A stretch of DNA of 64,000 nucleotides from Mycobacterium sp. 4858. GTDB taxonomy: Bacteria > Actinomycetota > Actinomycetes > Mycobacteriales > Mycobacteriaceae. Below the pieces are notes generated by a model. The model saw nothing but the letters and a program-made list of their open reading frames with translations, was not told where the DNA came from and did not search any database. The position numbers and the translations under genes were made by a program. The stretch covers positions 496,001 through 560,000 of the forward strand of contig NZ_LT968775.1 in assembly GCF_900240975.1 (NCBI RefSeq), in the 5' to 3' direction. Shown here piece by piece: positions 1 through 10,635 of the stretch. How positions within the stretch are numbered: the stretch's first letter is position 1; each line of letters opens with the position of its first letter.

Positions 1-1384
1 CCTGCGCGCCAGGCTGATCCTCGAGTGCGCCAACATCCGCGAGCTGGCCGAGGCGATCGACTCCGAAAACCTCGCCGCGACAAACGATGTCGACGGCGGC
101 ACCGAACCCATGCCCGTGCTCCCCAACGGCCGCTGGCTCTACGAATACGGCGAGCCGCGGCGCCTGGCGCAGACCGAGGCCATCCGGCTGCCCGACGGTG
201 TCACCCGCGAGCATCTGGACACCGCGCTGGCGGGCATCGTGCGCGGTCACGAGGTGCTGCGCGCCCGCCGGGACCGCGCCGCGATGACCCTGGTCCCGGC
301 GCGGACCGCCGGGATCGACCTCCTCGAAGTCGCGATCGAAGGCGACCCGCGGGCTGCCGTCCCCGGTCACGTCGCGCGGTCCGTCGACCGCCTGGACCCG
401 GAGCGGGGAGCGCTCCTGGCCGCGGTGTGGATTCGTCCCCCGGCCGGGCCGAGCGTGCTGCTGCTGACCGCCCACGTCCTGGCGATGGACCCGGCGTCGT
501 GGCGAGTGGTACTCGGCGAATTGGACACCGCGCTAACGGCATTGGCCACCGGTCACCCGCCCGCCCCGGTCCGGGAGCATACCGGCTACCGGCGCTGGGC
601 CGGCGCGCTCGTCGAGCGTGCCCACCGGCTGGACACGGTGCGGTTCTGGGCCGCCCAGTCCGAGGGTGCGGATCCCGACCTCGGCGCCCGGCGGGTCGCC
701 CCGGGTCGCGCCCGGGCCCGCGACCTGACGGTCCGCATGATGGCCGCAGACGCCGACACCACCCGCCGGCTGCTGGAGTCGGGCCTGCCGTTGCCGCACC
801 TGTTGATCGCCGCCACTGCGGCGATGGTGACGCGGTGGCGGCGCTCCCGCCATCAGGCCACCCCGCCGCCCCTGCTGGCGCTGGAAACCCACGGGCGCGC
901 CGACGCTCTCGTCGACGGGCCGGGCGCGCACGTCCTCGACACCGGCGACACCGTCGGACTGCTGAGTTCCATCTACCCGATCCGGGTGCCGTCGGCCGAT
1001 CCGCGCAGCGTGGGGGAGCAGCTGGCGGCCATCCCCGGCGACGGGCTGGACTACGGCCTGCTGCGCTACCTGCGCCCCGACACCGCCGAGCGCCTCGCCC
1101 CGCTGCCCGGCCCACAACTGCTGCTGAACTACCTCGGCGCCGCCCACTCCGGCGGCGGGACCGGTCTCACCCTCGAGCGCGAGCTCCTCGCCGGGGTGTC
1201 GCCGCAACCGGAGCCCGATCTGGCGGTGCGTCACGAGCTCACCATCGTGGCCGCCATGCTCACGTTCGACGGTCAGCGCGTGCTGGCCGCGCAGTGGCGC
1301 ACGCTGCCCGGCATTCTCGGCGATGCCGACGTCGCTGAGCTGCAACGCCTTTGGCTCGAATCGCTGCGGGAGACGGTGACATGA
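1..1384 (+). CDS. mbtF: Mycobactin NRPS MbtF, C-terminal part (cut by window edge)
   Basis: The frame is open from base 2 to the TGA at 1382-1384, giving 460 visible codons. The first residues (LILECANIRELAEAI) look like the last helix of a peptidyl-carrier domain, followed by a roughly 400-residue condensation/epimerisation-type domain. Its HHxxxDG-type motif is degenerate: the segment reads TAHVLAMDPASW, so only one His is present and it lies five residues before the Asp. MbtF enzymes add the last (hydroxy)lysine of mycobactin, the cell-envelope siderophore for iron uptake. The stop overlaps the mbtG start as ATGA, and mbtG-mbtH follow, which fixes the identity. The adenylation domain lies outside the window. 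Whether the terminal domain epimerises, cyclises or only releases the product cannot be decided here. Confidence 0.9.
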   Translation, partial: LRARLILECANIRELAEAIDSENLAATNDVDGGTEPMPVLPNGRWLYEYGEPRRLAQTEAIRLPDGVTREHLDTALAGIVRGHEVLRARRDRAAMTLVPARTAGIDLLEVAIEGDPRAAVPGHVARSVDRLDPERGALLAAVWIRPPAGPSVLLLTAHVLAMDPASWRVVLGELDTALTALATGHPPAPVREHTGYRRWAGALVERAHRLDTVRFWAAQSEGADPDLGARRVAPGRARARDLTVRMMAADADTTRRLLESGLPLPHLLIAATAAMVTRWRRSRHQATPPPLLALETHGRADALVDGPGAHVLDTGDTVGLLSSIYPIRVPSADPRSVGEQLAAIPGDGLDYGLLRYLRPDTAERLAPLPGPQLLLNYLGAAHSGGGTGLTLERELLAGVSPQPEPDLAVRHELTIVAAMLTFDGQRVLAAQWRTLPGILGDADVAELQRLWLESLRETVT

Positions 1385-2676
1385 GCAGACTTGCGATCCT
1401 GGGCGCGGGAGCCAAGGCGGTCGCCGTGGCGGCCAAGGCGTCCGTGCTGCGGGACATGGGCGTCGACGCCCCCGAGGTGGTCGCGGTCGAACGGATCGGT
1501 GTCGCGGCCAACTGGCAGGCCAGCGGCGGCTGGACCGACGGAGCGCACCGGCTGGGCACCAGCCCGGAAAAGGACGTCGGGTTTCCGTACCGGTCCGCGC
1601 TGGTCCCCCGCCGCAACGCCGAACTCGACGAGCGGATGACCCGCTACAGCTGGCAGTCCTACCTGATCGCGACGGCGGCGTTCGCCGAGTGGATCGACCG
1701 GGGCCGGCCGGCCCCGACTCATCGCAAGTGGAGTCAATACCTGGGCTGGGTCGCCGACCAGATCGGCCTCGACGTCGTGCACGGCGAGGTGGAACGGCTG
1801 ACCGTCAGCGGCGACCAATGGGCCCTGCACACCCACGAGACCACCGTGCACGCGGACGCCCTGATGATCACCGGGCCTGGACAGGCCGAGAAGTCGTTGC
1901 TGCCCGGCAACCCACGGATGCTCTCGATCGCCCAGTTCTGGGACCGGGCCGCCGGTCACGACCGGATCAGCGCCGAGCGGGTGGCGGTGATCGGCGGGGG
2001 CGAGACGGCCGCATCCATGCTCAACGAGCTGTTCCGGCACCGGGTTTCGACCATCACCGTCATTTCACCGCAGGTGACGCTGTTCACCCGTGGGGAGAGC
2101 TTCTTCGAGAACTCGCTGTTCTCCGACCCCACCGACTGGAGCGCCTTGACGCTGGCCGAGCGCCGTGACGCGCTGGCCCGAACCGACCGCGGGGTGTTCT
2201 CGGCCAACGTGCAGGAGGCCCTGCTGGCCGACGACCGCATCCGCCACCTGCGGGGCAGGGTGGCCCACGCGGTGGGCCGGGACGGGCAGATCCGGTTGAC
2301 CCTGTCCACCAACCGCGGCAGCGAAAACCTCGAGACGGTACACGGTTTCGACCTGGTCATCGACGGCTCCGGCGCCGACGCGCTGTGGTTCACGTCGTTG
2401 TTCGGGCAGGACGTGCTGGACCTGCTGGAGCTCGGCCTCGGCGGACCGCTGACCGCCGACACCCTGCAGGAGGCGATCGGCTACGACCTGGCCGTCACCG
2501 ACGTCAAGCCCAAGCTGTTTCTGCCCAACCTGTCCGGACTGACGCAGGGGCCGGGATTTCCCAACCTCAGCTGCTTGGGATTGTTGTCCGACCGGATACT
2601 GGGGTCCAGTGGCGGCTTGGTGGGCCCGTCCACGCATACGACAAGGAGACGCGATGAGCATCAACCCCTTCGATGA
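1381..2676 (+). CDS. mbtG: Lysine N6-hydroxylase MbtG (mycobactin biosynthesis)
   Basis: 431 residues, the usual length for mycobacterial MbtG. It is a flavin- and NADPH-dependent monooxygenase that hydroxylates the lysine side-chain nitrogen, forming the hydroxamate iron ligands of mycobactin. The N-terminus [19 protein letters not shown] carries the FAD-binding glycine motif. A second dinucleotide motif, [14 protein letters not shown], lies near residue 200 and is expected to bind NADPH. The ATG at 1381 was chosen because it overlaps the mbtF stop by four bases. An in-frame TTG ten codons upstream is less likely because it lies inside mbtF. The 3' end overlaps mbtH by 23 bases, so the three genes are probably one translationally coupled, iron-regulated unit. 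Confidence 0.95.
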   Translation: MSRLAILGAGAKAVAVAAKASVLRDMGVDAPEVVAVERIGVAANWQASGGWTDGAHRLGTSPEKDVGFPYRSALVPRRNAELDERMTRYSWQSYLIATAAFAEWIDRGRPAPTHRKWSQYLGWVADQIGLDVVHGEVERLTVSGDQWALHTHETTVHADALMITGPGQAEKSLLPGNPRMLSIAQFWDRAAGHDRISAERVAVIGGGETAASMLNELFRHRVSTITVISPQVTLFTRGESFFENSLFSDPTDWSALTLAERRDALARTDRGVFSANVQEALLADDRIRHLRGRVAHAVGRDGQIRLTLSTNRGSENLETVHGFDLVIDGSGADALWFTSLFGQDVLDLLELGLGGPLTADTLQEAIGYDLAVTDVKPKLFLPNLSGLTQGPGFPNLSCLGLLSDRILGSSGGLVGPSTHTTRRRDEHQPLR

Positions 2677-2869
2677 CGAAAACGGCACCTTCTTCGTTCT
2701 GGTCAACGACGAGGACCAGCACAGCCTGTGGCCCAGCTTCGCCGACAAACCGGCCGGCTGGCGGGTGGTCCACGGCGAAGCGAGCCGCGCCGAGTGCCTG
2801 GAGTACATCGAACAGAATTGGACCGACATCCGACCGAAGAGTCTCCAGGAATCGCTCAAGCGACGCTGA
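2654..2869 (+). CDS. mbtH: MbtH, small activator of NRPS adenylation domains
   Basis: 71 residues, founding member of the MbtH-like family. These proteins bind adenylation domains of non-ribosomal peptide synthetases and help them fold and work. Family signatures are visible: [24 protein letters not shown] at the N-terminus (shown in part), then [20 protein letters not shown] and a final WTDIRPKSL. The invariant Trp residues in the LWP, GWR and NWTDIRP segments are all present. The ATG at 2654 has a good ribosome-binding site (AAGGAG at 2643-2648) inside the 3' end of mbtG. It is the last gene of the mbt run in this window. Confidence 0.95.
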   Translation: MSINPFDDENGTFFVLVNDEDQHSLWPSFADKPAGWRVVHGEASRAECLEYIEQNWTDIRPKSLQESLKRR

Positions 2870-2892
2870 CACCCGGTGCACGCCGCCGTAGC

Positions 2893-2976
2893 GTCACCGT
2901 AACGTGACCGGCCCGAGACGCAAATGCCGGTCACACCAGGCACACTTACACCAACCAAACCGTGGTAACGCGTAAC
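2893..2976. promoter_or_regulatory. Intergenic GTAAC motifs upstream of the MTB12-like pair
   Basis: The 167 bases between mbtH and the first MTB12-like gene contain an inverted repeat, GTCAC-6-GTGAC (2893-2908), with GTAAC in its centre. Two direct GTAAC copies follow at 2965-2969 and 2972-2976, and CCGTAACGT recurs at 3631-3639 upstream of the second antigen gene. Recurrence in front of both paralogues suggests a shared regulatory element or promoter remnant. No convincing -35/-10 pair was recognised, and the factor is unknown. Confidence 0.25.
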
Positions 2977-3036
2977 CGTGTGGGGGACAACGTCACTGAA
3001 ATCCCGTCATGGTGCACGCGCATCGAAGGGGGAACC

Positions 3037-3561
3037 GTGAACACCATGAAGACCTGGAAGACCATCGCCACCGGCGTGGCGGCGTTCGCCGTCGTAGGGG
3101 GAGCCGCCGGTGGCGCATTCGTCACAGCGCCGATGGATCAGGTGCAGCTGGCCGCGCTCGGCGCGCCGTTGCCGCAGGACCCGCCACCGCCACCGCCGGC
3201 CCCGGGAGCGCTGCCGACCGCCGAACAGTTGTCGACCCTGTGCAACCAGGCCACCGACCCGGGCGTCTCCTACACGACCAAGAACAACCTGGTCGAAAAC
3301 GGCATCAGCCCCGACGAGGGCCACGTTGCCGACCACGATCTGCGAAAGGCCTACCGCAACGGGAACTTTCCGGAGACCTTCGCCGTGACCAACATCGCGC
3401 CGGCCGGCCCCAACATGGCCCAGGCCGACGTGGCCATCTCGGGTCCGAAGTTCGCCGGGCCGGTGCAAAAGCACCTGGTGTTCGTCAACCAGGGCGGGAA
3501 CTGGGTCCTGCAGCACGACGCCGCCATCGCCCTGATCCAGGCCGCGACGGCGACCAACTAG
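3037..3561 (+). CDS. MTB12/CFP2-like secreted antigen, paralogue 1
   Basis: Secreted protein of the MTB12 (CFP2) low-molecular-weight antigen family, about 174 residues, function unknown. The N-terminus has Lys residues and a hydrophobic stretch ([19 protein letters not shown]), consistent with a Sec signal peptide. A proline run (QDPPPPPPAPGALP) follows, and the body ends with the family segment HLVFVNQGGNWVLQHDAAIALIQAA. GTG 3037 was chosen because the sequence before it (GAAGGGGGAACC) is identical to that before the start of the neighbouring paralogue. An ATG three codons further is possible. It carries a Cys in the LSTLCNQA segment that the second copy lacks. It sits just downstream of mbtH, where M. 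tuberculosis has one CFP2 gene. Confidence 0.85.
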   Translation: MNTMKTWKTIATGVAAFAVVGGAAGGAFVTAPMDQVQLAALGAPLPQDPPPPPPAPGALPTAEQLSTLCNQATDPGVSYTTKNNLVENGISPDEGHVADHDLRKAYRNGNFPETFAVTNIAPAGPNMAQADVAISGPKFAGPVQKHLVFVNQGGNWVLQHDAAIALIQAATATN

Positions 3562-3738
3562 GCGGCCGGTACTCTGGGCGGCCACACAGTCAGCGCATAG
3601 GTTGTGCATGTTGTCTTCACATGGCCCGGCCGTAACGTAGCCGTGCCGAGTCGCGAAACAACAGGAGTAGCAGGCGCGTTGACACACGCCAGATGTGTGG
3701 GTCGTTTCCAACGATTCGTGCCCGTCGAAGGGGGAACC

Positions 3739-4263
3739 ATGAAAACCGTTAAGTTGCTCGCCACCGGCGTGGCGGCCTTCGCCGTCATCGGGGGCGCGGC
3801 CGCCGCCGCGGCGTCCAGCGTGGCGCCGGTGGACCAGGTACGGCTCGCCGCGGTCGGCGCGCCGTCCCCCGCAAGCGGGTGGTACCCCCAGCCGCAGGAT
3901 CCGGCTCCGGTCGCCGCCGACGTCCCGACCGCCGACCAGCTGACCGGGGTGCTGAACAGCCTGGCCGACCCGAGCGTGCCCTTCGCCAGCAAGAGCAACC
4001 TGGTCCAGGGCGGCATCAGCGGGATCGAGGCGCACGTCGCCGACAAGAAGCTGCAGAAGGCGGCCAAGAACGGCGACCTGCCGCTGTCGTTCGACATCAC
4101 GAACATCCAGCCCTCCGCCGCCGGTACGGCCACCGCCGACGTCGCGGTCTCCGGTCCGAAGCTGACGTCGCCGGTCACCCAGAACATCACGTTCGTCAAC
4201 CAGGGCGGCTGGGTGCTGTCCCGGGCGTCGGCGATGGAGTTGCTGCAGGCCGCCGGTCAGTGA
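3739..4263 (+). CDS. cfp2: Low-molecular-weight secreted antigen MTB12 (CFP2)
   Basis: 174 residues with a Sec-type signal peptide ([21 protein letters not shown]). The mature part matches the MTB12/CFP2 family closely, including [27 protein letters not shown] and the C-terminus [21 protein letters not shown]12 is a culture-filtrate T-cell antigen of unknown biochemical role. This copy is closer to classical CFP2 than the upstream paralogue. The ATG at 3739 follows the same GAAGGGGGAACC leader. The 178-base gap between the paralogues may hold its own promoter. The stop overlaps the convergent sigma-factor gene by seven bases. Confidence 0.92.
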   Translation: MKTVKLLATGVAAFAVIGGAAAAAASSVAPVDQVRLAAVGAPSPASGWYPQPQDPAPVAADVPTADQLTGVLNSLADPSVPFASKSNLVQGGISGIEAHVADKKLQKAAKNGDLPLSFDITNIQPSAAGTATADVAVSGPKLTSPVTQNITFVNQGGWVLSRASAMELLQAAGQ

Positions 4264-5150
4264 TCGGCGCGCAACGCGCGCAGGTCTGACCCGGCGACGC
4301 GGGCGGGGTCGGCCAGGACGTCGATCGAGGCGACCAGGCCGTCGCGCACCACGAAGCCCATGATCGCCGTCGCCCGGCCGGCCACGAAGATCACCGCGCC
4401 CGCGGCGCCGTTGACCGTCGCGGCGCGCACCTCGCGGTCCGGACCCGCATAGCCGCGGGCCAGCTTCGCGACGGCGGACGCCCCCTCGGCGCGGAAACCG
4501 GCGGTGCCGTGCCCGAAGTCGCCGCGCAGCACCACGTCGGGATTCAGCACCGCCACCAGGCGGTCGAAGTCGCCGCTTCGGCCCGCCGCGAAGAAGGCGT
4601 CCACAGCCTCCCGCTGGGCGACCATGTCGCCGTCCGGAGTCGGCTCGGCCTCCTCGATGCGTCGGCGCGCCCGGCTGGCCAGCTTTCGGGTGGCCTCCGG
4701 CGTCCGGCCGACGATGGGTGCGATCCGGTCGAACGGCACGGCGAAGACGTCGTGCAGCACGAACGCCAGGCGCTGCTCCGGCGGCAAGGTGTCCAGCACG
4801 ACGAACAACGCCAGCCCCACCGCGTCGGCCAGCATCGCCCGGCGTTCCGGGTCGAATTCGCCTTCGGTTTCCACGATCGGATCCGGCAGGACCAGGATCG
4901 GCTCCTCTCGCCCGCGGGCCCGGCGCTCGCGCAGCATGTTCAGACAGATGCGGGCCACCACGGTGGTCAGCCACGCGTCCAGGTTGGCGATTTCGTCAGC
5001 GCCTTCGGCGCCCCGGCCGTTGAGCCGCAGCCACGTTTCCTGCACGGCGTCCTGCGCGTCGTCGATCGAGCCCAGCATGCGGTAGGCGATGGCGCCCAGC
5101 TGCGGCCGCACTGCCTCGAACCGCTCGGTCACCGAAGCATCCGCGGTCAC
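4257..5150 (-). CDS. ECF sigma factor with SnoaL-like C-terminal domain (ECF41/SigJ type)
   Basis: 297 residues. Region 2 of an ECF sigma factor is seen near the N-terminus ([20 protein letters not shown]). Region 4 follows around residues 115-170 ([20 protein letters not shown] and a [11 protein letters not shown] recognition helix). A SnoaL-like domain makes up residues 180-297 ([19 protein letters not shown]). In the ECF41 group this extension tunes sigma activity in place of a separate anti-sigma factor. The DGGG motif usual in that domain is not visible; the equivalent region reads LRGDFGHG. The GTG start overlaps the stop of the upstream CMD-family gene (GTGA), the typical ECF41 partner arrangement. 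Target promoters are unknown, and no clear ECF41 promoter motif was found upstream of the pair. Confidence 0.85.
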   Translation of the reverse strand: MTADASVTERFEAVRPQLGAIAYRMLGSIDDAQDAVQETWLRLNGRGAEGADEIANLDAWLTTVVARICLNMLRERRARGREEPILVLPDPIVETEGEFDPERRAMLADAVGLALFVVLDTLPPEQRLAFVLHDVFAVPFDRIAPIVGRTPEATRKLASRARRRIEEAEPTPDGDMVAQREAVDAFFAAGRSGDFDRLVAVLNPDVVLRGDFGHGTAGFRAEGASAVAKLARGYAGPDREVRAATVNGAAGAVIFVAGRATAIMGFVVRDGLVASIDVLADPARVAGSDLRALRADH

Positions 5151-5749
5151 GTGCCACCGCCGCCGGTGTCGGGCAGGGCGCAGACCCGGTCGCCGGAAAA
5201 GCCGGACGAGCCGATCCCGAGCGCGAGGTTGAACCGGGCGCGCAGGTTCCCCAGCGTGATGACGTGGGTGAGCCCGACGAGTTGGGCGGTGTCGAAATGG
5301 GCGCGCAGCGCGTCGAAGAGCTCGTCGCTGACCTCGACCGGGGTCCGGCTGATCGCGGCGGCGTACTCGAGGATCAGCTTGTCGACCTCGGAGAAGCAGG
5401 CGGCGTTTCGATAGTCCGCCATCCCGAGCAGTTCCTCATCGGTGATGCCCCACTGGCGGGCGATCTGCGAACCCAGGTCGATGCAGTACTCGCATCGCAC
5501 GGTCGTCGCCGATTTCAGCTCCGCGAGAGCGCGCTGGCGGGGGCTGAGGATGTCCAGCTTCGACTCGGCCTGCTCGAGCTTGCCGTACGCGTTGAGCAGC
5601 CGGGGAATGTGCGCGTACATCCGCAGCGGTTCCAGCATCCCGGCCGTCTGCAGACCGGTCATCTGTGCCAGCTTGCGCTTGGTGAAGAAGAAGGCGACCC
5701 TGGCGCCCAGGCCGGCGTCGCGGTCGGAGACCCCTGGCAACCGGGACAT
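5147..5749 (-). CDS. Carboxymuconolactone decarboxylase / AhpD-like protein, ECF41 partner
   Basis: 200 residues, AhpD/CMD fold. The signature CEYCIDLGSQIAR near residue 80 provides the CxxC redox pair and a nearby acidic residue seen in peroxidase-like AhpD proteins. Genes of this family are the commonest neighbours and targets of ECF41 sigma factors; the substrate is generally unknown. The start ATG 5749 has a strong ribosome-binding site (AGGAGG six bases upstream on the minus strand). The gene is translationally coupled to the sigma gene and probably transcribed from the 78-base gap at 5750-5827. A detoxification or redox-sensing role is inference. Confidence 0.85.
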   Translation of the reverse strand: MSRLPGVSDRDAGLGARVAFFFTKRKLAQMTGLQTAGMLEPLRMYAHIPRLLNAYGKLEQAESKLDILSPRQRALAELKSATTVRCEYCIDLGSQIARQWGITDEELLGMADYRNAACFSEVDKLILEYAAAISRTPVEVSDELFDALRAHFDTAQLVGLTHVITLGNLRARFNLALGIGSSGFSGDRVCALPDTGGGGT

Positions 5750-5827
5750 GGCATCCTCCTAGCGGGTTGGGGTGTGAACCAACGTCCTCACTAAGTCGAC
5801 ACCGGGCGCCGCACAAACGTGACCGGG

Positions 5828-6142
5828 CTACCGCGGCGGCCCCGGCGCCATGTCCATGTCGAACACCCGCGCGTGCAGCACGGTGCGGTTCCGCAACGCC
5901 GCCCGGACCGCCCGGTGCAGCCCATCCTCGAGATACGTGACGCCCTTCCACCGCACCGCGTGCGGGAACAGGTCGCCGTAGAAGGTCGAGTCCTCCGACA
6001 GCAGGCGGTCCAGCGCGAGCACCGTCGTCGTGGTGACCAGTTCGTCGAGCCGGATCTGCTGCGGCGGAATCTGGGCCCAGTCCCGGTAGGACAGCCCGTG
6101 CTCGGGATACGGCTTGCCCTCGCGCACGCCCTTGAAGATCAT
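5828..6142 (-). CDS. Conserved small mycobacterial protein (Rv2375-like)
   Basis: 104 residues, function unknown. It lies next to hrcA, in the position of M. tuberculosis Rv2375, and has similar length and character. The N-terminal half is basic and aromatic (IFKGVREGKPYPEHGLSYRD). The middle contains TTTTVLALDRLLSEDSTFYG and the end RVFDMDMAPGPPR. There is no signal peptide, membrane segment or recognisable catalytic motif. The ATG at 6142 is the only good start. It is divergent from hrcA with about 210 bases between them, which must hold both promoters. Confidence 0.75.
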   Translation of the reverse strand: MIFKGVREGKPYPEHGLSYRDWAQIPPQQIRLDELVTTTTVLALDRLLSEDSTFYGDLFPHAVRWKGVTYLEDGLHRAVRAALRNRTVLHARVFDMDMAPGPPR

Positions 6143-6303
6143 CGGCCGATCTTCCGCGACGCGCTGCCATCACCGGACCGGTTCATGCTGGACAGGCTAG
6201 TCGGAGGACGCGGCGTCAGCGTCGAAGCCGCCCGAATCGCGGTGGGCCCCAGGTTCGCCGTCGCCGGGCGCCGGCGAACGGCTGCTGGTAACGGTTGGCA
6301 TGA

Positions 6304-7386
<1,083 letters not shown>

Positions 7387-7444
7387 ACGCGCACCCGCAG
7401 TATGCGCAGGCGCGGGATAAAGACCAGGTTTAGGAGAGTCAGGC

Positions 7445-8590
7445 GTGGCACGCGACTATTACGGGCTGCTCGGCGTGAGCAGAAACGCCAGCGACGCGGA
7501 GATCAAGCGCGCGTACCGCAAACTGGCGCGCGAACTGCATCCCGACGTCAACCCGGATGAGGCCGCGCAGGCCAAGTTCAAGGAGATCAGCGTCGCCTAC
7601 GAGGTGCTCAATGACCCCGAGAAGCGGCGCATCGTCGACCTGGGTGGCGATCCGCTGGAGAACGCCGCCGCGGGCGGCGGTTTCGGTGGCGGTTTCGGCG
7701 GCCTGGGTGACGTGTTCGAGGCCTTCTTCGGCGGCGGCTTCAGCGGCGGCGCCACCTCCCGCGGTCCCATGGGCCGGGTGCGGCCCGGCTCGGACTCCCT
7801 GCTGCGGATGCGCCTCGACCTCGAGGAGTGCGCGACCGGTGTGACCAAGCAGGTCACCGTCGACACAGCGGTGCTGTGCGATCGCTGCCAGGGCAAGGGC
7901 ACCAACGGCGATTCCGTGCCGGTGCCGTGCGACACGTGCGGCGGCCGCGGCGAGGTCCAGACCGTGCAGCGCTCGCTGCTGGGTCAGGTGATGACCTCGC
8001 GCCCGTGTCCCACCTGCCGCGGCGTCGGCGTGGTCATCCCGGATCCCTGCCACCAGTGCATGGGCGACGGCCGGGTCCGGGCCCGCCGCGAGATCAGCGT
8101 CAAGATCCCCGCCGGGGTCGGCGACGGCATGCGGGTGCGGCTGGCCGCCCAGGGCGAGGTCGGACCCGGGGGCGGCCCGGCCGGGGACCTGTACGTCGAG
8201 GTTCACGAGCAGCCCCACGACGTCTTCGTGCGCGAAGGTGACGACCTGCACTGCACGGTGTCGGTGCCCATGGTCGACGCGGCCCTGGGCGCCACGATCA
8301 CCGTCGACGCCATCCTGGACGGCCTCAGCGAGGTCACGATTCCGCCGGGCACGCAACCGAATTCGGTCATCACGCTGCGCGGACACGGCATGCCGCACCT
8401 GCGCTCGGGCACCCGGGGCGACCTGCACGTCCACGTCGAGGTGGTGGTGCCCAGCCGGCTTGATCACCACGACACCGAACTGCTGCGGGAGTTGAAGAAC
8501 CGGCGCAGCCGCGACGTGCCCGAGGTCCGCTCGACGCACAGCGGCGGTGGGCTGTTCAGCCGGCTGCGTGAGACCTTCACCGGGCGCTAG
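7445..8590 (+). CDS. dnaJ2: Co-chaperone DnaJ2
   Basis: 381 residues with a complete type I DnaJ layout. The J domain covers residues 1-70 with the HPD tripeptide ([10 protein letters not shown]) that stimulates DnaK ATPase. A Gly/Phe-rich linker follows ([20 protein letters not shown]). The zinc region has four CxxCxGxG repeats ([32 protein letters not shown]), and the C-terminal beta domains bind substrate. GTG 7445 follows an AGGAGAG element. The hrcA-dnaJ2 pairing, separate from the dnaK-grpE-dnaJ1 operon, is the usual mycobacterial arrangement and suggests shared heat-stress control. Confidence 0.96.
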   Translation: MARDYYGLLGVSRNASDAEIKRAYRKLARELHPDVNPDEAAQAKFKEISVAYEVLNDPEKRRIVDLGGDPLENAAAGGGFGGGFGGLGDVFEAFFGGGFSGGATSRGPMGRVRPGSDSLLRMRLDLEECATGVTKQVTVDTAVLCDRCQGKGTNGDSVPVPCDTCGGRGEVQTVQRSLLGQVMTSRPCPTCRGVGVVIPDPCHQCMGDGRVRARREISVKIPAGVGDGMRVRLAAQGEVGPGGGPAGDLYVEVHEQPHDVFVREGDDLHCTVSVPMVDAALGATITVDAILDGLSEVTIPPGTQPNSVITLRGHGMPHLRSGTRGDLHVHVEVVVPSRLDHHDTELLRELKNRRSRDVPEVRSTHSGGGLFSRLRETFTGR

Positions 8591-8700
8591 TCGCTTCGCA
8601 AGGCGCATCGAGTGTGGGGTCTATGGACGATATGAGGCCCGTTTTGCTACCTAGCACCCACGCTCGGCGTCGCGTTCGGTCGGCGGCGTAGGAGAAACCC

Positions 8701-9462
8701 ATGGTCGCGACCCTGTTCTACGTCGACGCACTGCCCGACGTCGGGTCGCTGGCCCTGGTCGAGGGTGACGAGGGGTTCCACGCCGCCACCGTGCGGCGGA
8801 TCCGTCCGGGCGAACAACTGGTCCTCGGCGACGGGGCCGGCGGTCTGGCGCATTGCGAGGTCGAGCACGCCGGCCGCGACGGGTTGCGGGCCCGGGTGCT
8901 GAAGCGCTGGAACGTCGCGCCCGGCCGGCCGCCGGTGACGGTGGTCCAGGCGCTGCCCAAGTCCGAGCGGTCGGAGCTGGCCGTCGAGCTCGCCACCGAA
9001 GCCGGCGCCGACGCGTTCCTGGCCTGGCAGGCGGCCCGGTGCGTGGCCGCCTGGCAGGGCCCCCGCGCGGACAAGGGCCTGCGCCGGTGGCGGGCCGTCG
9101 CCCGGTCCGCGGCCCGGCAATCCCGACGGGCGCACATCCCGCCCGTCGACGGCGTGCTGTCCACCGCGGCGCTGACCCGGCGGATCCGCGACGACGTGGC
9201 CGCCGGGGCGGTGGTGCTGGCGTTACACGAGTCGGCGACCGACCCGCTGGCCCACCTCGACGTCGCCCGTGCGACGTCCCTGGTTCTCGTGGTGGGTCCC
9301 GAAGGCGGCATCGCCCCCGACGAGATCACCGCGTTGACCGACGCGGGGGCGCGACCGGTGCGGCTGGGCCCGCAGGTGCTGCGCACCTCGACCGCCGCGG
9401 CGGTGGCGCTGGGGGCGCTCGGCGTGCTCACGCCACGCTGGGACGACGCTTCCACCCTCTGA
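8701..9462 (+). CDS. rsmE: 16S rRNA m3U1498 methyltransferase RsmE
   Basis: 253 residues, SPOUT-class methyltransferase that uses S-adenosylmethionine to methylate N3 of U1498 in 16S rRNA. The knot region carries the family motif [11 protein letters not shown] and the C-terminal [21 protein letters not shown] that forms the SAM-binding loop. The N-terminal part is a PUA-like RNA-binding domain ([18 protein letters not shown]). The ATG at 8701 follows GGAGAAACCC. The 110-base gap after dnaJ2 suggests either its own promoter or read-through from the chaperone pair. Confidence 0.95.
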   Translation: MVATLFYVDALPDVGSLALVEGDEGFHAATVRRIRPGEQLVLGDGAGGLAHCEVEHAGRDGLRARVLKRWNVAPGRPPVTVVQALPKSERSELAVELATEAGADAFLAWQAARCVAAWQGPRADKGLRRWRAVARSAARQSRRAHIPPVDGVLSTAALTRRIRDDVAAGAVVLALHESATDPLAHLDVARATSLVLVVGPEGGIAPDEITALTDAGARPVRLGPQVLRTSTAAAVALGALGVLTPRWDDASTL

Positions 9463-9559
9463 TTCCGCGGCTGAAGGCTGGCCAACGCGGGGTCCGGGCG
9501 TAGACTTAGGCAGCCGAGCAAACCACCGACAAGCCGAGAAAGCAGGCATCGAGAACCAC

Positions 9560-10618
9560 GTGACGCCCCGCGAGACCAGCGCTGTTGACGCAGCCGGAGG
9601 CCTCCAGGCCAACGCCCGAGTACGCAGCAGCATCGATGTTCCGCCCGATGTCGTCGTCGGCTTGTTGGGCTCGGCAGACGAAAACCTCCGCGCGTTGGAA
9701 CGCAGCCTCAGTGCCGACCTGCACGTGCGTGGCAACGCCGTGACGGTCTCGGGTGCGCCGGCCGACGTCGCGCTCGCCGAGCGGGCGATCTCCGAGCTGG
9801 TCGCGATCGTCGCCAACGGGCAGCCGCTGACCCCGGAGGTGGTCCGCCACAGCGTGGCGATGCTGGCCGGCACCGACAACGAGTCACCGGCCGAGGTGCT
9901 CACCCTGGACATCCTGTCCCGGCGCGGAAAGACGATCCGGCCCAAGACGCTCAACCAGAAGCGCTACGTCGACGCGATCGACGCCAACACCATCGTCTTC
10001 GGGGTCGGCCCGGCCGGCACCGGGAAGACGTATCTGGCGATGGCCAAGGCGGTCAGCGCGCTGCAGACCAAACAGGTCAACCGCATCATCCTGACCCGGC
10101 CGGCGGTGGAAGCCGGTGAGCGCCTTGGGTTCCTGCCGGGCACGCTGAGCGAAAAGATCGACCCGTACCTGCGGCCGCTGTACGACGCGCTCTACGACAT
10201 GATGGATCCAGAGCTGATCCCCAAGCTGATGTCCGCCGGGGTCATCGAGGTGGCGCCGCTGGCGTACATGCGTGGCCGCACGCTGAATTCGGCCTTCATC
10301 GTCCTCGACGAGGCGCAGAACACCACGGCCGAGCAGATGAAGATGTTCCTCACCCGGCTGGGGTTCGGCTCCAAGATGGTCATCACCGGGGACATCACCC
10401 AGGTGGATCTTCCCGGCGGCGCCAGGTCGGGCCTGCGGTCGGCGATCGAGATTCTGGACAGCGTCGAGGACATCCACATCGCGGAGCTCACCAGCGCGGA
10501 CGTGGTGCGCCATCGGCTGGTTTCCGAAATCGTGGACGCCTACGCGAAATTCGAGGAGCCCGGGCTGGCGATGAACCGGGCGGCCCGGCGCGCGTCGGGC
10601 TCCCGCGGGCGCCGGTGA
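9560..10618 (+). CDS. phoH1: PhoH-like ATPase (PhoH1)
   Basis: 352 residues. Residues 20-110 form a KH-like N-terminal region (GLLGSADENLRALERSLSAD). The P-loop ATPase domain carries Walker A GPAGTGKTYLAMA and Walker B FIVLDEAQNTT, followed by the conserved VITGDITQVDLP. PhoH proteins are RNA-related ATPases; those next to ybeY are thought to act in rRNA processing and ribosome quality control. GTG 9560 gives the normal family length. Seventeen bases separate it from ybeY, so the two are probably co-transcribed. Confidence 0.94.
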   Translation: MTPRETSAVDAAGGLQANARVRSSIDVPPDVVVGLLGSADENLRALERSLSADLHVRGNAVTVSGAPADVALAERAISELVAIVANGQPLTPEVVRHSVAMLAGTDNESPAEVLTLDILSRRGKTIRPKTLNQKRYVDAIDANTIVFGVGPAGTGKTYLAMAKAVSALQTKQVNRIILTRPAVEAGERLGFLPGTLSEKIDPYLRPLYDALYDMMDPELIPKLMSAGVIEVAPLAYMRGRTLNSAFIVLDEAQNTTAEQMKMFLTRLGFGSKMVITGDITQVDLPGGARSGLRSAIEILDSVEDIHIAELTSADVVRHRLVSEIVDAYAKFEEPGLAMNRAARRASGSRGRR

Positions 10619-10635
10619 TAGGGCAGTAAGCAGCT

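Noticed and set aside
5750..5827. ECF41 promoter (TGTCACA and CGTC boxes) upstream of the CMD gene
   Set aside because: TGTCGAC and ACGTT occur on the minus strand but with spacing and bases that do not fit.
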